In this document: in pieces, positions 56,301-64,000 of the stretch
Layout: the number at the start of each line of letters is the position of its first letter
How positions within the stretch are numbered: the stretch's first letter is position 1
Assembly: GCA_020721005.1 (NCBI GenBank)
Contig: DYNP01000004.1
Location: 1 to 64,000 of the forward strand
DNA length: 64,000 nt
Direction: 5' to 3'
DNA from: Thiomargarita sp.
GTDB lineage: Bacteria; Pseudomonadota; Gammaproteobacteria; Beggiatoales; Beggiatoaceae
The notes under the pieces: model-generated
What the model saw: only the letters and a program-made list of their open reading frames with translations
Database searches by the model: none
Told to the model about the DNA's origin: nothing
Translations under genes and position numbers: made by a program

Positions 56301-56390
56301 CCGTTGGGGACTCCCCGTCGATAAATGTTGATTATTGCCCATGATAGGGAAGCGTGACGCTGTGTTCATACCTTTTAAGCATGTACTCAT
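53316..56390 (-). CDS. Periplasmic-binding-protein / MscS channel fusion, paralogue without cNMP domain
   Basis: A 1024-residue paralogue of the next gene with the same order: type I binding domain (about 58-440), beta-rich domain (about 460-660), four hydrophobic segments, MscS pore (near 795, GLAIQINISNIFSGIMINLE) and MscS cytoplasmic part (to about 985). It ends in a 40-residue unrelated tail where the sister has a cyclic-nucleotide domain. The N-terminus differs too: a signal with a lipobox (IGLHSLTAC), so this copy may be lipid-anchored. Three in-frame ATGs (56390, 56369, 56342) are possible, and none has a strong ribosome site; 56342 gives the most natural signal peptide. A product of tandem duplication. 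The ligand is unknown. Confidence 0.85.
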   Translation of the reverse strand: MSTCLKGMNTASRFPIMGNNQHLSTGSPQRLLFFLFILLISIGLHSLTACQTPSLPGQKSTLTIAFAGPMSGEGAAAGRLMTQGIELHLEEINKKGGINGHLIELKIFDDQNQCDTRAQQVAQQITQQSIIAVIGHWYSSCSINAGKVYQQHKIPAITPGSDNIKVTLNNPWYFRNIYNANSSGQFLANYVKKIFRQDTVSIIHETADYGSYLAEVFKNTSNELQMEVKNTWAFDDKDPNLDYTLQNIVDQLRAKRQEAGVLLLAVQAREGVKLVKAIKEANIPNPIIGSSSFSEETFQRGFDKFIREKSSPGFYINDIYVATPLIYDTANDKAQQFKAIYQQRYQEHPDWSAAYAYDTAMLLTNAIKEANLTGRTDTLQQDRQKIRDQLASYTNADEALLGTTGYNYFNQERDAQKPVSLGVYKNRNSVSALTQLQSMRSTNEISDLEDALKEERVLLIDNKYMYKTNVVYTGVEIREITDLDLHQLTYTMDFYIWFRFQGSFNPQDIEFTNAVNPQEVKLQLQRPLVKKTKDKITYRIYHIKSQFKADFLTDYTYKQHVLGLQFRHRNLTHHNLIYVTDVVGMGSNDTPLEQRMLDNQTLNPIFGWSINRVWFYQDIAKKSALGDPKYLNVPNGLVDYSQFNMGIRIHKDDFTLRGKLPYEYAYDLMLLSGLIVIFSTLAGLKLPRYLKYFWFLQVIFAALLLLSGEIIFVDWLAEHTSLYSLKTLIKFFDVLWWIIPAYFINLATERFVWTPLEEQIGAIPKIIRHFFAMIIYFIALIAIIVFVYEQRFNSLLATSGMLAMIIGLAIQINISNIFSGIMINLERPFRIRDWIKLEGFEEAEIVDINWRATRLQTRNHAIISLPNTITAETPLTNFYYPTNVYWIWPTVYVHPKHCPLRVKKILLDALLSTESILKKPEPVVIFTGINEWAAGYWVAFCADDYEQKPYILSEVWEKVSIHLDRAAIRPAMRRQEIHMFQGDEATRAIAMMQETDISNVFTPKTSEIKHESGALAFLQNLWKK

Positions 56391-56604
56391 CAGAAATAAC
56401 TGACTGAGAGAATGTTGAAGAGAGGGCTTGTTTAAGCAATTGTCTGGCAGAAATGTGAGAATAGTACGGCAATAGATGGGTTGCCTGTGGGGCAGACCCT
56501 CCTACATATATTGCTAGCCTTTGTAGAGTAGACCGGGGAAATTTTTTACAGTGGGAAATGAAGAATATCTCCAAAAAGGAAGGAACGGGTCGTTAAATAG
56601 TGTG

Positions 56605-57540
56605 TTATGTAAGGGCGGTGAGTACTTTTTGTAGCTGGTCAGGTAGAGGAGCTTGCACAGTCAAGGGGTGTTCAGGAAACTCGATGGTCAGCCGATGAGC
56701 GTGTAAAAACAGGCGATTTAATCCATAATGACGACAATTTTCATTGAAATTGGGGTCTCCATAGACTTTATCACCTGCTATAGGGCAAGCTGCTTGGGCA
56801 GTGTGGACTCGAATTTGGTGAGTTCTACCGGTAATAGGGTAAGCTTTAATGAGGGTACTTGTTGGATAGCGTTTAAATACTTCAAAATGGGTTATCGACG
56901 GTTTACCCGTTGGACTGGTCCGTACCATGCGTTGCCCTGGAGCCGCTGTGTTATTTTTTTGCAATCTGCTCTCAACAATGGTTAAATGGCCTTTCCAGTG
57001 ACCTCGTACCAAAGCCAAGTATTCCTTTTTTATGCGTCCAGTACGCAATAATTCATGCAATTCTTTGAGGATACTGGCTTTTTTGGCAATCATGAGACAA
57101 CCGGATGTTTCCCGGTCCAAACGGTGTACCAATTCTAACCGTTTAAGTTGCGGATAAAGCACGCGTAATCCCTCAATTATGCCAAATGCGATTCCGCTTC
57201 CACCGTGGACTGCAAGCCCAGCTGGCTTGTCAATGATTAATATTTGCGAATCTTCATATAAAATAGTGTCGCCTAATTGTTGAACTGTAGCTGGATGAGG
57301 GGGATGAGGGGCAGAATTACACTCTAAAGGAGGCAAACGCAACTCATCCTCCGCCTGTAAGCGATAAGTGGGCTGTACGCGTCCCTTATTCACTCGCACC
57401 TCACCTGTGCGTAAAATTCGGTAAATGTGACTTTTAGGGACTCCTTTAAGGAAGGTCCGTAAAAAATTATCAATCCGCTGATCAGCTTGATCAGCAGTGA
57501 TACGTAAAAAAGTGACTTGTTTTAAGGTTAAAATTTCCAT
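56605..57540 (-). CDS. rluC: Ribosomal large subunit pseudouridine synthase RluC
   Basis: RluC converts three uridines of 23S rRNA to pseudouridine. It has an N-terminal S4 RNA-binding domain (QRIDNFLRTFLKGVPKSHIYRILRTGEVRVNKGR) and the synthase domain with the catalytic Asp in LVHRLDRETSGCLMIAKK. I chose the ATG at 57540 (311 residues) over a TTG three codons upstream. A TATAAT lies only about 10 bases before this ATG (near 57550-57556), hinting at a very short leader. Divergent from rne, as in E. coli. Confidence 0.94.
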   Translation of the reverse strand: MEILTLKQVTFLRITADQADQRIDNFLRTFLKGVPKSHIYRILRTGEVRVNKGRVQPTYRLQAEDELRLPPLECNSAPHPPHPATVQQLGDTILYEDSQILIIDKPAGLAVHGGSGIAFGIIEGLRVLYPQLKRLELVHRLDRETSGCLMIAKKASILKELHELLRTGRIKKEYLALVRGHWKGHLTIVESRLQKNNTAAPGQRMVRTSPTGKPSITHFEVFKRYPTSTLIKAYPITGRTHQIRVHTAQAACPIAGDKVYGDPNFNENCRHYGLNRLFLHAHRLTIEFPEHPLTVQAPLPDQLQKVLTALT

Positions 57541-57772
57541 GATGGGCAAGATTATACCAACTTGATAAGATTGTTTGATAGTGCTGACAGTTGAGGCCTG
57601 GAAAAGAAGTGAAAGGAAGTTGAATTCCCCGCTACTTCTTCTTTAAAAGAGGAGGGAAAGCCATCCCCCTTTTCCTCTCAACGTTAAGACAAGAGGTCAA
57701 TAATTCTCCTTCCTTGAATAAAGAAAGGGAACCCGTTTTCGCTCCTTAACTTAATCAAAAACAGCAAATTTC

Positions 57773-58001
57773 CCCTCCTTGACAAGGAGGGGTTAGGACT
57801 GGTTAATTGCCAACCCGTAAATTACCCCCTGCTCTCCTTACTAAAGTAGAGTATAAATTAAAGGAGGGTTTAGGGACAGTTTTCTACCCCCTCCTTATCA
57901 AGGAAGGGTTAGGACTGGTTAATTGCCAACCCGTAAATCACCCCCTGCCCTGCCTTAGTAAGGGGAGTATAACTTAAAGGAGGGTTTAGGGGTGGTTTCC
58001 A
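57773..58001. repeat. Two direct repeats of about 115 bp upstream of rne
   Basis: Unit 1 (about 57773-57888) and unit 2 (about 57889-58001) share the order CCCCTCCTT, AAGGAGGGG-like arm, TTAGGACTGGTTAATTGCC, AACCCGTAAAT, then AAAGGAGGGTTTAGGG. Each contains CCTCCTT/AAGGAGG hairpins. They lie in the 645-bp gap between rluC and rne (57541-58194), which has no gene. They could form part of a long rne leader if the promoter is upstream of them. Confidence 0.75.
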
Positions 58002-58194
58002 AATTTAACTCGACACTTCTATCCTTAATCATGCCAGTCCCGGACAAGCCTTGTGCAGTTGAAATAGTCTTTTTTCAGCGCCCTTTGTAATCCCAGTATA
58101 CCACAGATTAGCTCTAGCTCCTTCATTAATCTTAATTTAACCTACATCAATGAAGTAATGAAGTTGAGCTTTTTTACCTGAAGGAAAAGACACC

Positions 58195-60198
58195 ATGAAA
58201 CGAATTTTGATCAACGCCACTCAACCAGAAGAGTTACGTGTTGCAATGGTTGACGGGCAGAAACTCTACAATTTTGACATCGAAACCAGTGCTCGTAAGC
58301 AGACCAAATCGAATATCTACAAAGGTAAGATCACTCGAATTGAGCCTAGCCTAGAAGCCGCATTTATCGACTACGGAGCCGAGCGCCACGGTTTTCTGCC
58401 CCTAAAAGACACCGCTCGTAGTTATTTTATCACGCAATCCGAAGGAAATGAAATTGGACCGGAAATTTCGTTAAGTCGTATTAGCATTAAAGACGTTTTA
58501 AAGGAAGGGCAAGAACTCATCATTCAAGTAGACAAGGAGGAGCGAGGCAATAAGGGCGCTGCGCTAACCACGTTTATCAGTTTGGCAGGACGTTACCTGG
58601 TATTGATGCCCAACAATCCCAGAGCAGGAGGTGTTTCCCGACGAATTGAAGGAGATGAACGCAGTGAAGCCCGCGAAGTGTTGGGAGCCTTGGAGATCCC
58701 GGAAGGGATGGGTGTGATCTTACGAACGGCGGGAGTTAATAAAACCGCGGATGAATTGAAGTGGGACCTAGAATACCTACTGCAACTGTGGCAAGCTATT
58801 GAAACTTCCGCCGCTCAACATTCTGCGCCATTCCTGATCTTTCAAGAGAGCAATGTGATCATTCGCGCGATCCGTGATTACTTGAGAGAGGATATCAATG
58901 AAATTCTAGTCGATGATCAGGAAATTTATCAGGATGCCGTGGAGTTTATGCGTCAAGTCATGCCTTATCATCTCAATAAAGTAAAACTCTACAAGGATAC
59001 AGTCCCTTTGTTTACCCGTTACCAAATCGAGAGTCAAATTGAATCCGCTTTTCATCGGGAGGTTAAACTACCTTCAGGCGGTTCAATTGTCCTCGACCAC
59101 ACGGAAGCCCTCCTCTCTATAGACATTAACTCCTCTCGTGCCACTAAAGGGGTTGATATTGAAGAGACTGCATTGAATACCAATCTGGAGGCAGTGGAGG
59201 AAATTGCTCGGCAATTGCGTCTAAGAGATTTGGGGGGACTGGTGGTCATCGACTTCATTGATATGCTCAGTCATAAGAATCAGCGGGAAGTTGAAAACCG
59301 TATGAAGGAAGCTCTCAAGGTTGATCGAGCGCGGGTACAGGTGGGTCGAATTTCCAGATTTGGACTGTTGGAGATGTCCAGACAGAGATTGCGACCTTCC
59401 TTAGGAGAATCCAGCCAAATTGTTTGCCCACGCTGTCGAGGACAGGGCACTATTAGAAGTATAGAGTCTTTGTCCTTATCTATACTTCGAGTCATGGAAG
59501 AGGAAGCGATGAAGGAGAAAACGGCTAAAATCATTGTGCAAGTTCCAGTAGAAATTGCCACTTACCTACTCAATGAAAAGCGTTCTTCCATCCTGGAAAT
59601 TGAGAGTCGTCAGACTATCAGCGTGGTACTTATTCCGAATCCTTATCTGCAAACTCCTACTTATGAGGTACAGCGTATTCGTTTAGACGAAAAGAAAGAG
59701 GGCACTGGAGAGAAAACCAGTTATGATTTGCTGATTCAACCGCCAAGTACGGAACTGGTGGAACGTTACCTTAATCCTGTGCCCACTGAGTTGATTGAAG
59801 AGCCTGCAGTTAAGGGTGTTACTCATTTGACTCCCCCTCTGCCTACAGGTCGCTCAAATGATATCCCTCAACATCCGAGTTTATTTAAGCGCATTCTCGA
59901 TCGGTTTCGTACCACTCCGAAAGATGATAAAATTGGAACGGTTTCAAGTGTTAAACAGCGTGATTTAAGAAACTCAAAAGGGGGGAAGAATGGAGTTGCA
60001 GAAGCCCCTTCGAGTACTGAAATTCTGTCTTCAACTACCCTAATAGCTCAGGAAAATTCGGAAGCTGCCAAGAAGTCTGACTCTCCAAACAGAAGTAGTG
60101 TGCGCAGAAATAGAAGAAGTGGGCGTCGGAAACGGGCTTCTGAGGGAGGAGAAAGTGCGGTGAAGTTGAATGGTAAGGTGGAAACTGCAGGAGAATAG
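58195..60198 (+). CDS. rne: Ribonuclease E/G family endoribonuclease
   Basis: RNase E cuts RNA for processing and decay. The catalytic half is complete: S1 domain (about 35-120), 5'-sensor and RNase-H-like parts, DNase-I-like domain with the metal Asp in [15 protein letters not shown] near residue 303 and VVIDFIDM near 345, and the Zn-link CPRCRGQG near 405. The start [17 protein letters not shown] is typical. At 667 residues the C-terminal scaffold is far shorter than in E. coli (about 1060), with one basic Arg-rich tail ([11 protein letters not shown]). GAAGGA precedes the ATG. Followed by a strong terminator. Confidence 0.95.
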   Translation: MKRILINATQPEELRVAMVDGQKLYNFDIETSARKQTKSNIYKGKITRIEPSLEAAFIDYGAERHGFLPLKDTARSYFITQSEGNEIGPEISLSRISIKDVLKEGQELIIQVDKEERGNKGAALTTFISLAGRYLVLMPNNPRAGGVSRRIEGDERSEAREVLGALEIPEGMGVILRTAGVNKTADELKWDLEYLLQLWQAIETSAAQHSAPFLIFQESNVIIRAIRDYLREDINEILVDDQEIYQDAVEFMRQVMPYHLNKVKLYKDTVPLFTRYQIESQIESAFHREVKLPSGGSIVLDHTEALLSIDINSSRATKGVDIEETALNTNLEAVEEIARQLRLRDLGGLVVIDFIDMLSHKNQREVENRMKEALKVDRARVQVGRISRFGLLEMSRQRLRPSLGESSQIVCPRCRGQGTIRSIESLSLSILRVMEEEAMKEKTAKIIVQVPVEIATYLLNEKRSSILEIESRQTISVVLIPNPYLQTPTYEVQRIRLDEKKEGTGEKTSYDLLIQPPSTELVERYLNPVPTELIEEPAVKGVTHLTPPLPTGRSNDIPQHPSLFKRILDRFRTTPKDDKIGTVSSVKQRDLRNSKGGKNGVAEAPSSTEILSSTTLIAQENSEAAKKSDSPNRSSVRRNRRSGRRKRASEGGESAVKLNGKVETAGE

Positions 60199-60207
60199 TG
60201 GGGAATC

Positions 60208-60246
60208 AAAATCCTTCCTTTTGTGTAAGAGGAAGGATTTTTTTTT
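60208..60246 (+). terminator. Intrinsic terminator of rne
   Basis: AAAATCCTTCCT (60208-60219) pairs with AGGAAGGATTTT (60230-60241) as a 12-bp perfect stem, followed by a run of T to 60246. It lies 10 bp after the rne stop and can also act for the convergent ATPase gene because A-rich sequence precedes the stem. Confidence 0.92.
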
Positions 60247-60301
60247 GCCAATTTAAAGGATATAGCTGAGGATCTATAGTTTAAATTCCGCGTAATTGAG
60301 A

Positions 60302-60934
60302 CTAATGACTGCGAATGGGGGTCACTGTGGCAAACAGTTGTGTGGTCATGACTTGATAGAGTTGTTCCTCCAATCGGTCGATCAATCCCTCAAAACTGTT
60401 GTTGATGCGCAGGCGATTGTCTTGATCATGGACAATTAATCCGCCAGTAATTGTATGCTCACTGATCCTCAGTTGACATTGTGTATTGGGAATAACTTGA
60501 CAGAATTGAGACCATTGGGAGGTGAGTTGGTTGTGGTCGTTGGCAGTGACTTCTACGATGAGTTTTGACTCCTTAAAATACCCAACTGCACTGACCAGAA
60601 ATTGTTGCAGTAAAGGCAGGTAGGTTTGAGGTTGATGAGTGATTTGTTGAAGATGTTTATTCAATTGTTGGAGAATGGCTTGAATTAAGTTCCAACGCAT
60701 TTGATCTAAGGCGGCTTGTAATTGTATTTCACTGGACTGCAATCGTCTCTGAAAGTATTGGTCAGCCAAAGCTTGAGCTTTCTGAGTTTGACGAGTTTCT
60801 TGCAGATGATGCCGCTGATTGGCATCTGATAGGATTTTGTTGACTTGTTGTTGAGCAGTCTGTAAATAGTTATTTGCCAAACTTTGAGCTTGCTGTCGAA
60901 TAGCGTTCTCCAGTTGTTCAATTGAAGTGGTCAT
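60302..60934 (-). CDS. atpE: V-type ATPase subunit E
   Basis: A 210-residue peripheral-stalk protein: a long N-terminal coiled coil (about 1-100, rich in Gln and Ala) and a C-terminal globular domain with the family pattern GGLIVHDQDNRLRINNSFEG followed by LIDRLEEQL. Subunit E joins the V1 head to the membrane part. It is separated from subunits K and F by a broken DUF29 gene and a Uma2 gene. Catalytic subunits A and B, D and the membrane subunit I are not in the window. Confidence 0.82.
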   Translation of the reverse strand: MTTSIEQLENAIRQQAQSLANNYLQTAQQQVNKILSDANQRHHLQETRQTQKAQALADQYFQRRLQSSEIQLQAALDQMRWNLIQAILQQLNKHLQQITHQPQTYLPLLQQFLVSAVGYFKESKLIVEVTANDHNQLTSQWSQFCQVIPNTQCQLRISEHTITGGLIVHDQDNRLRINNSFEGLIDRLEEQLYQVMTTQLFATVTPIRSH

Positions 60935-60956
60935 GATGTTTTCCTGTTGTTATGTG

Positions 60957-60993
60957 TGGAGACGCGATTAGTGGAGACGCGATTAATCGCGTC
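60957..60993. repeat. GAGACGCGATTA direct repeat and GACGCGATTAATCGCGTC palindrome
   Basis: GAGACGCGATTA occurs at 60959 and 60974. The second copy extends into the perfect 18-bp palindrome GACGCGATTAATCGCGTC (60976-60993). A single GAGACGCGATTA also occurs near 36858. Short dispersed palindrome between the Uma2 gene and subunit E. Confidence 0.6.
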
Positions 60994-61010
60994 CCTACGA
61001 TAGTGGGTGT

Positions 61011-61466
61011 CTAAATTAAGATTCTACTCTTGCCAATCCGCCCTTCATAACTGTAGTATTCCGTGGGCCCATTGTCATACACTAACCAAACTTCGTGTGC
61101 GCCTTTGGAGAGATAAAGTTGTATTTTTTCTTCCATTTCAGCTTTGGCATTGGAGGGAGAAAGTATTTCAACGCACAGTTCAGGCGCTTTGGGATAAGGT
61201 GTTTGAAAACCGTATGCGGTAATGAAGGTATCTGAGGCCCAAGCGACATCAGCTACTTTTACGCCCTGATTGGTTTGAATAGAGCATTCCATAATAATTT
61301 TTCCGCGTCCTTGCGTGATTTCTCTAATGTGTATCCCAACTTCAAATTGGAGATTCCCATGGGTGTTACTGGCCGGGCTCATGAGGATTTTACCCCATTT
61401 ATCTAATTCTATTTTGAAAGGTAAATTTCGCAATAGCGGATTATCGACCGCTGATGTCCAATCCAT
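61011..61466 (-). CDS. Uma2-family protein (PD-(D/E)XK nuclease fold)
   Basis: A 151-residue protein of the Uma2/DUF820 family, abundant in cyanobacteria and large sulfur bacteria. Restriction-like fold residues are visible: VKVADVAWASDTF (Asp), PELCVEILSPSNAKAEMEEK (Glu, then Lys in KIQLYLSKGAHEVWLV). Proteins of this group are shorter than usual here (often about 190), with a shortened N-terminus. GGAG lies seven bases before the ATG. Function unknown; often found in mobile, multi-copy settings. It lies between V-ATPase genes. Confidence 0.85.
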   Translation of the reverse strand: MDWTSAVDNPLLRNLPFKIELDKWGKILMSPASNTHGNLQFEVGIHIREITQGRGKIIMECSIQTNQGVKVADVAWASDTFITAYGFQTPYPKAPELCVEILSPSNAKAEMEEKIQLYLSKGAHEVWLVYDNGPTEYYSYEGRIGKSRILI

Positions 61467-61535
61467 AAAAACTCCATGATTTTGTTATGGGTGAACGAGA
61501 TTAAGTGAGTGACCGTAATTTTGGGGAGAACATGC

Positions 61536-61562
61536 GGCGCAATACGCTAACACTATTGCGCC
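61536..61562. repeat. GGCGCAATA/TATTGCGCC hairpin, further copy
   Basis: A perfect 9-bp stem around CGCTAACAC. It abuts the truncated end of the DUF29 pseudogene, so insertion or expansion of this repeat probably cut that gene. Same family as 36689-36715, in the opposite orientation. Confidence 0.75.
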
Positions 61563-61802
61563 CTATAGCTGCTCTATAGCTGCTCTGCGGTGATGAGGCT
61601 GAAACTGCCATTTTAATAAATGTCCCAGCAAGATTTTTAAGCGACTGACTAACTCATGGCGATCACGACAGCTCATGGTTTCTAATTCCTCGACCCAACG
61701 TTCGACATCCAGTTCATCGAAGTGTCGTTGTCGTAACAATTCAGCCGTGTGCAACGTCTAAGCGTAAAAATCCTGTTCGTACAAGTTTGGGTAACTATTC
61801 AT
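61563..61802 (-). pseudogene. DUF29 gene, broken by an amber codon and a 3' truncation
   Basis: From the ATG at 61802 the minus strand reads MNSYPNLYEQDFYA, then TAG, then TLHTAELLRQRHFDELDVER with the DUF29 pattern continuing to LGHLLKWQFQP. The stop stands where the family has Trp (TGG to TAG is a single change). After HHRRAAIEQL the frame ends in repeat DNA, losing about half of the normal 140-150 residues. It starts two bases after the subunit F stop. Confidence 0.75.
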
Positions 61803-61804
61803 TG

Positions 61805-62143
61805 TCAGGTAGAAGAAGGGGGAGTTAATACAGTTTCACCTAACACTCGCACAATCAGTTCTTCTATGGAACGACGATGAGTGTCCGGTTCGGACAGTGA
61901 GGGTATTTCGGTAACTACGATTTGGGTGGCTTCTCTTCGTACTTTGGATAAGATAGGCAATAATTCTCCCGTTGAAGTTCTAGTCAGATGGCTTTCCAGC
62001 AGTATAAATGCGGCTTCTTGATGACTCAACAGTGTGTCTAAAACGGTTTCGACTTGTTCCAAAGTTGCTTTGGGGTAGGTTTCAAATCCAACTAAACCAA
62101 AGCCTTGAGTTAAGGGTAAGCTGCCGAAGATAAGACATTTCAT
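61805..62143 (-). CDS. atpF: V-type ATPase subunit F
   Basis: A 112-residue protein with the small Rossmann-like fold of V-ATPase subunit F: GFGLVGFETYPKATLEQVET, EAAFILLESHL, then IVVTEIPSL. Subunit F binds the central stalk with D. Its ATG shares a base with the stop of subunit K (TAATG), so the two are translationally coupled. The symbol follows V-type naming and does not mean the F1Fo b subunit. Confidence 0.75.
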   Translation of the reverse strand: MKCLIFGSLPLTQGFGLVGFETYPKATLEQVETVLDTLLSHQEAAFILLESHLTRTSTGELLPILSKVRREATQIVVTEIPSLSEPDTHRRSIEELIVRVLGETVLTPPSST

Positions 62144-62589
62144 TAGATTTTGCCGAGCAGGAGAATGGATACGACGAGTCCATAGATGGCGATGCCTTCT
62201 GCTAATCCTAAGTAGAGTAAAGTTCGCCCAAACATTTCTGGTTTTTCAGCGATCACGGCTAAAGATGCAGCGCCGACCGGTCCGACTGCAATGCCGGCGC
62301 CAATAGTGGAAAAGGCGGTGGGAATTCCAATTCCCAAGATAGCCAGTCCCATACCTATACTGATGTCATGAACAGTTTCTGGACCTGTGGGGGCGGCCAT
62401 AACTTCTTGAATGCCAAGGAGTAATAACCCCAATTGAGCAAGGATGAAGGTGATCAGGTTAAAAGCTAAGATGCTTTTGAGTCGACGTTGGGTTGAGTGA
62501 TTGGCTGGGAGAGGGTGTATTTCATAGTGAATGCCAAGGCCGATAAGAAGCAGTAAACTGCCAGTGATGAGGGCAAGTAACCAATACAT
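62143..62589 (-). CDS. atpK: V-type ATPase membrane subunit K (proteolipid)
   Basis: A 148-residue proteolipid of the rotor ring. The first helix (about 4-22) is followed by a basic loop, then helices at about 40-65, 75-105 and 122-147. The ion-binding Glu lies in the last (LYLGLAEGIAIYGLVVSI); the glycine-rich helix AFSTIGAGIAVGPVGAASLA is typical. Normal V-type K subunits have two hairpins; here only the second hairpin shows a Glu. No Na-binding motif can be read with confidence, so the coupling ion is open. Confidence 0.88.
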   Translation of the reverse strand: MYWLLALITGSLLLLIGLGIHYEIHPLPANHSTQRRLKSILAFNLITFILAQLGLLLLGIQEVMAAPTGPETVHDISIGMGLAILGIGIPTAFSTIGAGIAVGPVGAASLAVIAEKPEMFGRTLLYLGLAEGIAIYGLVVSILLLGKI

Positions 62590-62657
62590 AATAAGTTTTC
62601 CTTAAATTGGGATGAAGGTAATCAGGGGGGGTTGGAGTGAAGGGAGGAATGGGTTTT

Positions 62658-64000
62658 TCAGGGAGTGAAACCAGTTAAAGAGCGTCCATAGTGATCATCA
62701 AAGCGGATGATGTCATCTTCGCCAAGGTAACTGCCAGATTGTATTTCTATCAATTCCAAAGGTAATTTGCCCGGATTGGCCAAACGGTGTTTGATTCCCA
62801 GGGGAATATAGGTGGATTGGTTTTCGGAAAGAATGAAAATTTCTTGCCCACGGGTGATTTCGGCGGTACCTTTGACTATGACCCAATGTTCGGAACGATG
62901 GTAGTGCATTTGTAGAGAGAGACTGGCACCAGGGTTGACGGTGATGCGTTTGACTTGAAAGCGACTGGCTTGGTCAATAGTCTCGTAATAACCCCAAGGA
63001 CGATAAACTTTGCGATGCAGATCAGCTTCTAAACGGGCTTGTTGTTTGAGGGTGGCGACAATATTTTTAACATTTTGAACATGATCTTTGTGGGCAACGA
63101 GTACTGCATCAGCAGTTTCCACGACAATATGGTTGTCAAGTCCCAGTGCTGCCAGCAGTCGGTGTTCAGATCGTAAGTAACTGTTGCTGACTTGGTCGGT
63201 GAGCACATCTCCCAAAATAACATTGTGGTCAGAGTCTTGTGGACAGACTTCCCACAGGGTGGACCAGGCGCCGACATCGCTCCAACCGGCTGCTAAGGGT
63301 ATAACTGCGGCGGAATCGGTGTATTCCATCAGGGCATAATCTAAGGAATTGCTGGGACAGGACCGGAAAGAAGCCTCATCCAGGCGTAGAAAATCATGGT
63401 CTTCTAAAGCGTTGTCAACGGCTTGGCGACAGGCGCCGACAATGTCTGGGGCATAGAGGTCTAATTCTTCAATGAGTTGGGAGGCTTTGAATAGGAAAAG
63501 TCCACTGTTCCAATAGTAATGGCCATCCTGAACATAAGATTCCGCAGTGGCTAAATCCGGCTTTTCTACAAATGCATCGACTCGATATCCTTGAGTTTCG
63601 GCAATGGGCTGCGTGGCTTTGATATAACCATAGCCGGTTTCTGCACGATGAGGGATAACACCAAAAGTGACGAGATGACCAGTTTTTGCCAAGGATAGGC
63701 CGGCAATAATGGCTTTTTGAAAGGCGTGTCGATCGAGAACGAGATGATCGGCGGGCAGAATAAGAAGTATGGCTTGCGGATGCTGATTGAGGGCCCACAA
63801 GGCTGCCACTGCCGCGGCTGGCGCGGTATTGCGACCTACCGGTTCTAATAAGATATGGGCTTTTGATTTTTGAATACTGCGCAGCTGCTCTGCAACGAGA
63901 AATCGGTGGGCTTCATTGCAAATTACTAAGGGGGCTTGGTCAGTGAGACCTTGCAAACGTTCAAAAGTATCCTGTAACAAAGAGTGGTGTCCAACTAGGC
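62658..64000 (-). CDS. manC: Mannose-1-phosphate guanylyltransferase / mannose-6-phosphate isomerase (partial)
   Basis: Bifunctional enzyme making GDP-mannose for exopolysaccharide or lipopolysaccharide. The reading frame stays open to the window edge (LVGHHSLLQDTFERL), so the true start and the N-terminal nucleotide-binding GGxGTRLWPLSR region lie outside. Visible are the transferase part (LEPVGRNTAPAAAVAALWAL, FVEKPDLATAESYVQDGHYYWNSG) and the C-terminal cupin isomerase (YRPWGYYETID, LSLQMHYHRSEHWVIVKGTA). It lies 68 bp upstream of the ATPase K gene. Confidence 0.95.
   Translation of the reverse strand, partial: LVGHHSLLQDTFERLQGLTDQAPLVICNEAHRFLVAEQLRSIQKSKAHILLEPVGRNTAPAAAVAALWALNQHPQAILLILPADHLVLDRHAFQKAIIAGLSLAKTGHLVTFGVIPHRAETGYGYIKATQPIAETQGYRVDAFVEKPDLATAESYVQDGHYYWNSGLFLFKASQLIEELDLYAPDIVGACRQAVDNALEDHDFLRLDEASFRSCPSNSLDYALMEYTDSAAVIPLAAGWSDVGAWSTLWEVCPQDSDHNVILGDVLTDQVSNSYLRSEHRLLAALGLDNHIVVETADAVLVAHKDHVQNVKNIVATLKQQARLEADLHRKVYRPWGYYETIDQASRFQVKRITVNPGASLSLQMHYHRSEHWVIVKGTAEITRGQEIFILSENQSTYIPLGIKHRLANPGKLPLELIEIQSGSYLGEDDIIRFDDHYGRSLTGFTP

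Overview
The window looks like chromosomal DNA of a gammaproteobacterium, most likely a large sulfur bacterium of the Beggiatoa/Thioploca group (order Thiotrichales). The gammaproteobacterial part rests on conserved gene order: a class A penicillin-binding protein divergent from pilMNOPQ, rluC divergent from rne, and yebC-ruvC. The narrower placement is inference from gene content: a giant Ser/Thr kinase-ATPase-histidine kinase, Uma2 and DUF29 proteins, RAYT relics, V-type ATPase subunits and many palindromic intergenic repeats. I could not run a database search. No rRNA, tRNA or CRISPR array was seen.

Layout: 0.3-8.6 kb holds a SAM-domain secreted protein and a formylglycine-generating-enzyme-like (FGE-like) protein split by a frameshift at an A9 run, then a 2000-residue hybrid kinase. 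9-12.4 kb has radC convergent with a MASE1-PAS-GGDEF-EAL protein. 12.9-18.8 kb is a minus-strand series: PBP1A, plsY, a propeller-like lipoprotein, yebC, ruvC, moaC. 19.3-25.3 kb is the type IV pilus operon pilM-N-O-P-Q, broken by a repeat element after pilM. It is followed by a 2235-residue Ig-like (Big-1) lipoprotein. 32.2-37.4 kb is an accessory zone: a leucine-rich Roc-COR GTPase lying between two RAYT transposase relics, a small lipoprotein and an IS630-type remnant. 37.5-46 kb carries msbA, a secreted trypsin-like protease, ubiA, a Cache-domain protein and a cutA-dsbD-tlpA operon. 46-49.2 kb carries a lysophospholipid transporter-acyltransferase fusion divergent from a glycosyltransferase/DUF2304 pair. 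49.8-56.4 kb holds two tandem paralogous membrane proteins. 56.6-60.2 kb is rluC/rne. 60.3-64 kb has V-type ATPase subunits K, F and E, with E separated from F by a broken DUF29 gene and a Uma2 gene, and a partial manC running off the window.

The strongest candidate for something new is the tandem pair at 49,772-56,390. Each protein joins a type I periplasmic ligand-binding domain, a beta-rich extracellular domain that faintly resembles the ligand domain of Cys-loop channels, several membrane helices and an MscS pore. One copy also carries a C-terminal cyclic-nucleotide-binding domain. This suggests a ligand-gated MscS channel family with inputs on both sides of the membrane. A second theme is a family of TA-flanked, nested-palindrome elements (at least five copies) sharing terminal and internal inverted repeats. 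One copy sits inside the pilus operon and supplies the pilM stop codon.
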